From Przewalskia tangutica (taxonomy: Eukaryota; Streptophyta; Magnoliopsida; Solanales; Solanaceae), in NCBI GenBank assembly GCA_029844215.1, contig CM056740.1, forward strand, positions 27,137,873-27,201,872: a stretch of DNA of 64,000 nucleotides, read 5' to 3'. Each line of letters opens with the position of its first letter. The first letter of the stretch is position 1. The notes beneath the pieces are model-generated. The model saw only the letters and a list, made by a program, of their open reading frames with translations. It was not told where the DNA came from and did not search any database. This document shows, in pieces, positions 26,098 to 35,809 of the stretch. The position numbers and the translations under genes were made by a program.

Positions 26098-28701
26098 TTC
26101 TCCTCCTTAGAAACATTCGTCCGAATGTTCCTTCTAAGTCTCATAACTAACGCGCCAAGATAGTCTTCACTACTACACTTACGAACAATCCTCGCCACAC
26201 CGCCACGAAACACCGCGTAACTACTTACATCAAAGTCCACGAGGAAACACCTCTAATCATCACCACAAAACACTTCTCACCGGTCTAAAATATACTTCTT
26301 TCGCGACCTTCTCTTTACAAAAGAAATGATCACATCTATGCCGCCATACATGCTCGCTTCTCTCTTTACTCGTAGATACCACTTTGTCACTTTGCACGAG
26401 GCATTAACCTTCTCAGCGACCCAACAAATGGTACCACTTTTGTCACTTTGTCGCGAGCCTTGCTCCGACGACCCAACAAATGGTACCGGCCGCGATCCTC
26501 GAGGATGTCGTGACACTCGAACTCTTATCACATTCTCGACATCGCTCAGTTTCAAAACTCGGGTTACTATCCCTAACGTGGTCATCATTAATCGGGATAC
26601 TGATGGATCTCCTGCATTTTCCTGAACATAACAATACGAAGATCGGACGACCGCTTCCTACGCCGGACGCAAGAATGCTAACATATGTGCAACCCGCCTA
26701 TTCCTCACATGAACTCAAAAGGCCCAAAGTAACTCGCTAAGTTCCTTTGTTTTCCAAAACTCGTCACACCCAAACCGGTGGTACTTTCGAAGATCGACCG
26801 TCAACTCAACTCTGGCGTCGCCGATTATCCGCACGATTCTCCGAGCCGCGTAACCTCTTACGGACAAACTTCACTCTAACCGCAATTACCGGAACAAGCT
26901 GAACCAACTATTCGAACTTGCCAACGCCGAACCAATCGACCGCAACTTACACTTCCGCCCTACAAGGCTTCAAAAAAACGACATCCGAACACCAAATGGT
27001 AGCTTAAACACTCTCCTCGTGAGACAACAATCCCTACAATTACCCTCGAAATTCAAACACCGCCCGAGGGCGAATGCGATTTCGAGACTCACCGAGTCCT
27101 TAACCCCGCTCGTAAAACTTCCGAAACAAAACAGCCGCACTGGCTCCACTGCGCCATAAGGTGAAGGTAGGCACCCCGCACCTTACAACCTTTCTCATAA
27201 AACAACATCGCCGAGTGAACGGCCCCGACCAAGAACACGATGGTCGCCCCATCGCCCAACCACCGGTCGAACGCGTCCACGAACTCGACGCTGGTCAACT
27301 AAACTGGGCCTAACACCTCGCGTGACCACAAGGCGGGACCACCACAACCGCACTTCACCACCAAACATGCCGCGGGTTGACCCGCAACGTGGCCTCAACC
27401 CGACCAAGAACGCCGCAAAATGCTAGCTCACGAAGGAAAACTCACTAATCACGCTAAAACCTAGCGTCTTCTTAGCTCAACTACCCCTTTCATTCCGCAC
27501 TACTTGGGACCTATCCCAAACATAGCTCACGTGCACTACGCACTCCGATACGGATCAAACATAACACTACACCTTTTCTCGAGATGGCCTCACCTCTAAG
27601 GTCTCTACGTATAAAACTCTAAGGCTCACACCTTCTCTATCCCCCAAAATCTTACTTGGTTAAACAACCAAGATTCCTAACTAACACACTGCTATCAGAA
27701 CATAGCACTTAAGGTATACTCACCTAATCCAATAAACAAAACCCTATAGGGTTAAAGATATCTCTATATCTACTGCTTCACTCCCCTTAGTCGTTCTAAT
27801 CAAACCTGCCCCGTAGGGCGCATAGCTAAGGAAGGTGACGAACTACCCACCGGTACTGAAGGCTAAGTCCTCCTACAAGGACACTCTTCGACACTGCACT
27901 CGATGGTCATAGTACAACAAGTACAACTAAAAGACGACATTCCCGATGGCGCTCGCCACACCGCGAACCGAAGCCCGGAGTTACACCAACTCCTACATAA
28001 CCCGAACGCCCCAAATCCGGAAGACCACTCGCACCGTGGACGTGCATAATCAAATCACGCGAGGTGACTCGCCTCGAAAGTTACCAGGACTCACGCTCGC
28101 CTTCTTCTCGCCCTCGTTAACCCGTCGATCTCTACGTTTCTCGGCCGCGCATAAGCCCGCATACGTGCCATGCTCAAGCCCAATCAAGAATTTATCTTGC
28201 ACAACCTCTTTTAAATCGCCATCAAGACTCGCGGTACATCGGGATACTCTCGTAGTCAAATCCATGTTAGTAATGTGGTCGCCTTTGCAATCTATATTCT
28301 CTGTTCCGGCCGTGGAACCGGGCGTTCAAATATCATGGCCGCAGAGGAACCGCCTGCTAAACTTTATCAAGCTAGCGACGCGAGAAATCCCCGAATGAAG
28401 CACTACCCTAGGTAATGATTGCCCGCCCTCGTGACCTCTCAGACTCAACTCGCGCCTCCTGCCGCTTTGCCTCCGCCCGGCGGGTTTGCCTACGCGAGGC
28501 ATAACGATAAGGGAAAGAAATACGTTAGAGGTTCAACTTACAACACGGCTCTAAGGCACGATCTCGAGTGAGAAGAATAGAAACCAATCCTAAATATCCT
28601 ATAGCCTCACGATTATCGCGGTGCACAACACACCGATAATCAAGTCTCTCTTGGATACGGTCGTAGACACTTTCCGAGGATTAATCGCTCGATACCACTT
28701 T
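26098..28701 (-). mobile_element. Internal region of - strand element, unit 2
   Basis: It has the same layout as 20101-22732: antisense polypurine tract TTCTCCTCC at the left, gag remnant (about 27806-28502), and an antisense primer site ending at about 28698, read as GCTCGATACCA. No pol is seen. Confidence 0.7.
27806..28502 (-). pseudogene. Degenerate gag of - strand element, unit 2
   Basis: It is the counterpart of the remnant at 21837-22533, starting MPRVGKP at 28502. The knuckle region around 27870-27960 is broken by further small indels. It is not translatable as one frame. Confidence 0.5.
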
Positions 28702-31700
28702 TGTCACGACTGCCCGGCCCGTGGATCGTGCCTTACCCCGCACCCTAGTGATACAACATCGAGTAATCACGAACATAAAAACGATACAAGACATATTATG
28801 AAATATGAAACAATAATTCGAGAAAACATGCCTTTCGGCGTATATATAAATAACAACCTTTTTCAACATGAGCGGTTTAATCCTTTTACAAACCCTCGCC
28901 ACAACAAGATTTCATGCACTTAAGAAATGATACGACAACAATGGGCGGACAGGTTCCGCCATACCACGAATGTAAACACCTACAACAACAGGACTATACC
29001 ACCGATAAGCCTCCGAGAAACGGAGCTTTCAAACGCTGAATCGTGACTCCTAAGAGCGAGGATCAATGATCGTGTACCTTTACTGCGCAGATTTAACGCA
29101 GCCCGGGCGAGGTCGATAACAGTACCAAGTATGTGAAATCGAAAATAAATATCAGAATGAAATCATAGTATTCTATACAAAGCAGAGACATGTATGATAA
29201 CCAAACTACGCCACCATAAATAAGCAAATGTCGAGCCGAGGACTCACGCCTCAAGTCATCACTCAAATTTAACAATGGGTCTCACGCCCACAACATCAAT
29301 CGTGCCGTGGAATACCTTCCTCACCGCCAGCTTTATGATATACAAGCACCAAGGAATACACACGAACACCGTGTCCCACCTGTCCTAATAAAAACGATGC
29401 AGGTACGAAGGCATAGCCGACTACTAACACCCACGCACAACAAGGTCATAAATGTGTCATGATATCCGCCCGCATCACACGATAAAAGCCGTCACTCGCT
29501 CGCAGATCAAATGCGCTGCCTAGCCCCGAACTTTCCGCAGACTCGCGATAAAGCCAACCTCATAGGCCCGCATGAGGTTTAACCCCGCATCGAGGGTAGC
29601 TACTCCCAAGATCGCCCCGACTCGCATCGCGTAGCCACAAGGACCGCGTGACCACGCGGCCAGAACTAACCTGGAACTCCCGTAGTTCGCATGGATCCTG
29701 GACCCGCATGAGGTATTCTCGAATCACGGTCCTGCATCACCGAAGTCTACCCCGCGACGGAGGCGCCAACCTCCGGACACAAGTCAAGGTGAGTGGTATA
29801 ATACCAACATAACTAGATAGTCAAACAACTTTAAAAGCGCGATCGAGGAACACCCTTTACACTAACATCACAAGATACTAACACACGTAGATCCTAACAA
29901 GTTTACTTACCAAATCAACAAGAAAGTATTACAAGGCTATCACAAACCAATACAATCAAGTTATTCACACAAGGTACTTTCTATTAACAAGTTCGCATCT
30001 ACCCCCAAAGTACTTCACACATTAAATCTTTAAAAGATCTGCTTTCTTTCACATAAGTCACACAATACGTAGTATAAAATAGAGTGATCCCTTTTAAGAA
30101 AACTAAAACTCTTACCTTTGTAAAATCAAGTAACAACATTATTTTCCAAACGCCCAAGTTTGCCTAATTTCAAATGTTCACGTTTCTTATTTTAGAAAGG
30201 TTTCAGAGTTCATAGTCTTATTCATTTAAGAATATAATTCTTTTAAACAATCGGAGAAACATAAGCCTTATATGTGAGTAGGATATTCTTGTTTATAACA
30301 ATCTTATTACAATGACCATGATCTAGGAAATATCATTTTGTCTCATCTTAGCTTCTATGCAGATGGAAGTTTCTCTGGTTTTAATAATACTTAATTATTC
30401 AATACATTTTCCTTTATTAACGCCGCAGGTGGTTTGTCGATACACATTTCGATTTCCAAATCAAGAAACATTATCCCTTTTAAAATCAAGTACTCATTAC
30501 TCACGAATGAGGTTTCACACAAAATTCATATAATTCATTTAAGTTAAGTCTCTTATCTTACAAGATCAAGTCTCTTAACTTCTAAAATAAATAAATCATT
30601 CGCTTTATCTCTCTTGCCGTTATACCTAACTTCCCATAAAGCTAGTATAACTCTTAAGCTTTTAAAACCAAGTATTACTCTTCTTTAAAAGCAGCTTAAT
30701 TCTCAACTACTTCAAGATTATTATTATTCGCTTAAGTCAAAAGACATTGCCGCATAACCACGCTCAATTAACACACGACGCCTACCGCATCTACATAGTT
30801 ATACACACATCATGCTAGAAGAGATAGGAAGAGGTTCACATACCGCGACGATTATCGACTATTAGCAAATCGCTCCATCGCCATAACCCGCTTAGCCCGG
30901 TTCACCTTCTTAAGTAGCACGCTACTCGCAGAACATTCAACCTATACAGTTACACAAGTCTATCAAAGTCTAGACTCTCGGTAGAATAAATCTAGATGCA
31001 AGATCCTACGGAAATTGGGCACCTTCCGCACTGGCCAACTACACAAGTCTCAGAATACGCCCCACGCAATTACGATTCGATTCTTAACTTTAAATTCGTG
31101 CTTAAGTCGAGGACATTGCCACAACATTAAGTTCAAGTACTATATAGTATACTTCAACTATATATTCTAACATCATGTAATTTCCAATTACAATGGAGGA
31201 CAAGATAATTACCTCGATAAGCCCATAATTATCCAAGTTAAAATGTCGATCCCGGGCAACGTTTAGCTCCAACTCCAGCGCTCAACCCGCTTCTAAACCA
31301 CCCTTAGAAGTTCTAACCAACTTCTACACAATACTCCAACCAACTACGAGATTTTCCTTAGGGTTTCGGTTTTGTGACTGACGGAAGTATAATAGTATTT
31401 CGGTTTTTCAGATAGGTATGACCTTAGAATACTACAAGGTATACGGCTAAGGTAATTTGGGCATTATAACAATACTTTGGAGAGTATTTCTATACCACAA
31501 AGGGGGGTATTATACGAAAACAACCTAGGCTAGGGGGGGTACCCCACGGCTAGCACCACAAGGAGGGAGGGCTCTCGCCAAGAGGGGAGGACGAGAACAA
31601 CTCTATCAAGGAGGAGGATTTCTAACACTTAGGAAATATTTGGAATGGATGAAGAAGTCATCCTGAGGGTATTTATAGCAAGCCAAGGCCAACCAATGGC

Positions 31701-32070
31701 CAAGATCTTGCCAAGTGCATAGCAAGTGTAGGGCCAAGATTGGGACAAGTGTGTGTGGGTCCCACTTTATCAATCAACACACAAAATATCCTACCAACTA
31801 CACCTCTCCATTTCGTCCAATCCGCCTCACGTCCGCTAACGGAGGTGCCAAGTGCCGCGCTCTCGTTGGTCCAACACGTCACGCCACTCGGAAAAATCTG
31901 AAAAAATTAAAAATTACATAGCCGTATTTTTCCCTACAAACGCTGTGAAAACGTTTTGTCGAAAAACGACTCTAAACGGGTGTTGTGAACAAAAATTAAT
32001 TCACCAAGCTTAATACAAGTTTCAAATTTTCTACGCACGCCCCACGCATATACTGGAAATACGGTATAAC
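28702..32070 (-). mobile_element. LTR-C of - strand array (5' LTR position on the right)
   Basis: This 3.37-kb antisense LTR runs from TGTCACGACTGCCC to CGGTATAAC, immediately followed by the second GAGGT. The final A of TATAACA is absent or was lost. The minus-strand TATA is at 31670-31677. Confidence 0.8.
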
Positions 32071-32075
32071 GAGGT
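32071..32075. repeat. Target-site duplication GAGGT, right copy
   Basis: This is the second copy of the 5-bp duplication, pairing with 16732-16736. Confidence 0.9.
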
Positions 32076-32450
32076 ACACCTTGTTGATCCTCGCCATAGG
32101 ATCACGATTCAGCGTTTTGGGAAGCTCGGTTTCCCGAGGCTTATCTTTTGTATGATTTCTTGAGTTGTAGGTTCTTGTACATTCGGGTACGTATGGCGGC
32201 CCCGTGTCCGTCATAGTTGTTATAAAATTCGTAGAGTGCAGTAGTATGCCATGTGGGCGGGTTTGTAAGGGATTTAACTGCTCAATTTTGATATATATAT
32301 ACGAGAAGGTAACCGCTTGGTTAGCCTATTGCTTATTTTATGTCTTGATTCATGCTTAAGTTTTTATTTCCGCTGATTTTCTCTGATGATTGTATCACTA
32401 GGGTGCCCGGGGTAAGGCACCAGTCACGGGCCCGAGGTCGGGTCGTGACA
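32076..32450 (+). mobile_element. LTR3 of + strand array, right part
   Basis: It continues LTR3 from ACACCTTGTTGATCC to GGGTCGTGACA, parallel to 4778-5132 of LTR1. The + array therefore ends at 32450. The next 5 bp (GTGTG) should be its right target-site duplication; the left one lies outside the window. Confidence 0.85.
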
Positions 32451-32912
32451 GTGTGGGTCCCACCATCCACATGTTCCACAAAAACTTGAGACAAGTGACT
32501 TGCCACTTGTCTCACCATTTCGGCCCAATGCCACTTGTCCACATAAGACGACCAACATGGCCACATGGGGGCGACACGTGTCGCCCTCCTACTCGTCCAA
32601 AATATTTCATCTTCCGAAAATATCCATAATATCCGAAATCTCAAAAATAATGTGGGCCCCGCAAAACCGTAAATTTCTCCCGTGGGCCCCACGTGACCAA
32701 TTCCGGAAATAAAATTCCATAATTCTATTATATTTCCAGAAATCCGAATACCAAATCTGGGAATACAATTCCCATTAACGAACCTTTTTCCTTCACAAAA
32801 TCCGGAAAATGTTCCGTCGGAAAATCAAATCTTTCTTCCTTTCCAATCTTAATGTCGTATTCTCGTACATACGTCCTCACATACATACCCTGGAACTACG
32901 GGGTGTAACAAA
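32451..32912 (-). mobile_element. Antisense LTR fragment (host of the + array)
   Basis: Read on the minus strand from 32912 this begins TGTTACACCCCGTAGTTCC and follows the first ~450 bp of the + family LTRs, including the GTGGGCCCAC and CGACACGTGTCGCC segments. The + array begins or ends inside it. It is followed at 32913 by AATTCTGCCCC, the reverse of a polypurine-like tract. Confidence 0.7.
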
Positions 32913-33972
32913 TTCTGCCCCACAATTGATATCAAAATAATTCAATATTTCAATGCCATTCTCGGCTACAATATACAACAATGTAAAGTCTTATCCAATT
33001 CCTTTTCAATTCAAGTTGTTTAGTCTAACATGTTATATAGCCGCACTCGATTATAACAACTACAATCCTTTCTTTATATAACATGCGACGATTATAACTA
33101 TCGACCAATGTGTATTGCAATTTCAATGGCTAATAAGCTCATTCACAGATTTAGGCTTCCAATACTCCATAACACTTATCAATATTCATTATACAATTCA
33201 CATGATCAAATATCAACTACTAAAACATGTAATCTTTAATTACATAAGTAAGATGAAGATTATTACCTTGTTAAGCCCAAATACAATCCAAAACCTAAAG
33301 TCGATCCTTAGCAACTTTAGCTCATTTCCTTCACGCTCCAATCCGCTATTTGAAGCCCTTAGAAGTTCATAAACAACTTTCCTTTAATTTCCAACCAAAA
33401 CTTATGAAAACAACTTAGATTTTCATCTTGCGACTAACGTAAAAGCGTAGCTTTTCCGGGATCTTTGTATTGAGATATCCTTATAATACCTCTAGGAACC
33501 TTGGGTTGAAGTATTGTGAATTATGAACAACAAACGAATTTTTTTGTGTGTGGAGAATGCACAAAGCCGAGGGCTCTATCTCAAGCTCAAGTGTTCTTGA
33601 TTTTTTTCTAAGTGTTGAGACTTGTCTTGCTACTAGGGTAAATATATAATAAAATTAAGGGTTAAGATTAACACACTTGTGTGGATTGGATGAAGAAAAA
33701 TTAAATATCTAGGGTCAAGTGGGCTCATTGACTTGGTCAACAATGTCAAGCCTCGCACAAGACTGATCATCTTGCCTTGGTCATTTGACCATTTTACCCT
33801 CGTTAAAATCGACTGCCGACGCGTGTGGACACGTGTCGCCCTCCCATTCGTTATAATATTTCGTTTCCCGATATTTCCATAATTCCGATAAATTCTACAA
33901 GTCTCAAATCTTAAAGTCCTGTTTTCTTACGTACGTTCTTATATACATGTCCTGGAATTACGGGGTGTAACA
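32913..33972 (-). mobile_element. Older antisense LTR remnant
   Basis: From 33972 leftward it starts TGTTACACCCCGTAATTCC and keeps scattered similarity to the same LTR superfamily: CGACACGTGTCC, the GAAATTAAAGG zone, and CTTAACAAGGTAATAATC like CTTATCGAGGTAATGATC. It is far more diverged than the arrays. Either it is the 5' LTR of the element whose 3' LTR is 32451-32912 after an internal deletion, or a separate older insertion. Confidence 0.5.
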
Positions 33973-34335
33973 TGTACTAAAAAAATACAATCCATTATAT
34001 ATTAATACTCTAATACCGTCCATTATATATTAATACATCCATTCTGATACCAGTCCAATCCAATGAAACTAAGATGCCCAAAGGCGACGTACCAAACGAG
34101 CCCTAAGGGTCATTCACACAAATGCCCCTATTTTGGGGTGGTCTTTAACTTTTGCTCTTCAAATTTGTGTTCTTTATTTTCTGCCCTTCATTATTTTTGG
34201 TGCAACATAATTAGAATTCTGCAAGACATAATTAACATTTAACTTCAACATATGTATTATAACATCGACACAAACTATGCCGGATAAGACATAATTTTCA
34301 ACACTCAGTATAATAAAAAAATTACTATTAAGACT
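33973..34335. other. Non-coding AT-rich flank
   Basis: I see no gene. A short direct repeat, CCATTATATATTAATAC, occurs at about 33992 and 34019. The rest looks like part of a larger old repeat that resumes after 34978 and carries phrases such as AAAATTAAAGACCAC. Confidence 0.4.
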
Positions 34336-34978
34336 TAGGGGTGGGCAAAAAATCCGGAGAACCGAAAAAACCGAACCAAACCGACGGTTCGATTTCGGTT
34401 TTTAAAAAAAAATCGATTTTGGAAAAAACCGAACAAAAAAAAATCGATTTCGGTTCGGTTCTTTTTTCCCGGTATGAACCGAACCGAAAAAACCGGCATA
34501 TTAGTAATTAATCTTATTTTTTATATTAGGCTACTACTATCTCTTAAATTATAGCCATTGAAGTCAATCTATGAAGCTTTTATGAAAGTCGAACTTGATT
34601 AACATATCACGGAAGCATTAATTAGGGAGAAGAAACTAGTTCCCAATCGGTTTGACGTTTCCCCCAAATCGATTTCTAATTTTCCCTTTTCTTTAGTAGA
34701 TATCTCACGATATACAATACATTTCAACGTCCAAATTTCATGTATTAGTAGGTGTGAATGTCAATTTCAGTTTTGAAAATTCAATTTCATTTTTTTTTTA
34801 AAAACCTGACCCGACCCACTGAAAAAATTGAGAAAAAACCGATGTATCTGATACGTTCGGCGATATAAACCGAACGTATCGGTCTTTTTTTTTTAAAATA
34901 GTTTGATTCGATTTTTTTTTTAAAAAACCGATTTTTTTCGGTTCGAAATTTTTCGAAACCGATATATGCCCACCCCTA
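34336..34978. mobile_element. Non-autonomous hAT-like element (643 bp)
   Basis: The terminal inverted repeats are TAGGGGTGGGCA and TGCCCACCCCTA. They are flanked by an 8-bp near-duplication, TTAAGACT (34328-34335) and ATAAGACT (34979-34986). Many subterminal copies of AACCGAA/TTCGGTT occur in both orientations, typical of transposase-binding repeats. There is no transposase frame. The 8-bp duplication and terminal sequence fit hAT. Confidence 0.75.
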
Positions 34979-35070
34979 ATAAGACTATGCCGCATAGCTT
35001 AATTCCTACATAATTTATGCGGCGCGAGGCAAAATTTCAATTTTCGAAGAGAAAAATATTATAGAAACTA

Positions 35071-35411
35071 TGCCTAGCGGGATAGATCTAGATATTTTTA
35101 TAAAATAAATAACAGGAGTAAAAATTAAAGACCACATATATAAAGTAAAAAATGAAAGACCAGTGCATTTGAAGGACAATCCGCATCAAAAAAAAAAAAA
35201 AACCTTAACTACCTATGATTGCCAAAATAAGGTCATTTATGCCTAGCGGGATAGATCTAGATATTTTTATAAAATAAATAACAGGAGTAAAAATTAAAGA
35301 CCACATATATAAAGTAAAAAATGAAAGACCAGTGCATTTGAAGGACAATCCGCATCAAAAAAAAAAAAAACCTTAACTACCTATGATTGCCAAAATAAGG
35401 TCATTTATGCC
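35071..35411. repeat. 169-bp tandem duplication
   Basis: TGCCTAGCGGGATAGATC begins at 35071 and again at 35240. The two units are almost identical through the A-run (15 against 14 A) to GGTCATTTATGCC. This is a very recent local duplication about 0.3-0.65 kb upstream of the isoamylase ATG. Confidence 0.85.
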
Positions 35412-35700
35412 AATGAGCCTATTTACGAAGAGGGAGATGCGGGCCGTTCACGTGGCAAAAAATTATACATTTTATGAGGGGCAAAAATTAAATACCCGCC
35501 CAAAATAAGGTCATTTATGCCAGGGGATAGTTGGAAAAAATTTATGCCAATGACCCTATTTATGAAGAGGGAGATGTTCACGTGGCAAAAATCGGGGCAA
35601 AATATCCCCTATATTTATGAAGAGGGAGATGCGGACCGTGCACGTGGCAGACAAAAATCCAACAGAAAGTTGCGCAATTGAGAAGACTTTCACTCTCCTT
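35412..35700 (+). promoter_or_regulatory. Promoter/5' UTR region of the isoamylase gene with three CACGTGGC boxes
   Basis: CACGTGGC occurs at 35449-35456, 35579-35586 and 35641-35648. Each lies a few bases after GAAGAGGGAGATG (35427, 35564, 35619). CACGTGGC is the G-box/ABRE-type core bound by plant bZIP and bHLH factors. No clear TATA box is visible; the start site is not determinable by eye. That the boxes act on this gene is inferred from position alone. Confidence 0.45.
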
Positions 35701-35723
35701 ATTTTCACAGTTTGCAAAAGGCG

Positions 35724-35809
35724 ATGACGTCATCGGCCATGGTGGCTGCTCTTCAGTTTTCATCGAACAGCTTGTTCTTTGCTCCATTTCGTTCATCTTC
35801 CTTGCTGAG
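35724..35809 (+). CDS. ISA3: Isoamylase exon 1 (start, transit peptide)
   Basis: The start ATG at 35724 is followed by MTSSAMVAALQFSSNSLFF and ends in SSSLLR, split after two bases of the Arg codon (AG|gtaatc). A second in-frame Met lies five codons on; the first is chosen because it lengthens the Ser-rich transit peptide. Upstream about 65 bp of pyrimidine-rich sequence looks like 5' UTR. Confidence 0.8.

Noticed and set aside
16737..32070. Inversion of part of the + array instead of an insertion
   Set aside because: The antisense LTRs are a distinct subfamily (different first bases, middle and length, 3.37 against 3.64 kb). A 5-bp duplication flanks the block, so insertion fits and inversion does not.
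1..32450. CRISPR-like or satellite array
   Set aside because: The large repeats are LTR-retrotransposon units with PBS, gag and PPT. The small ones are LTR subrepeats without spacer structure.
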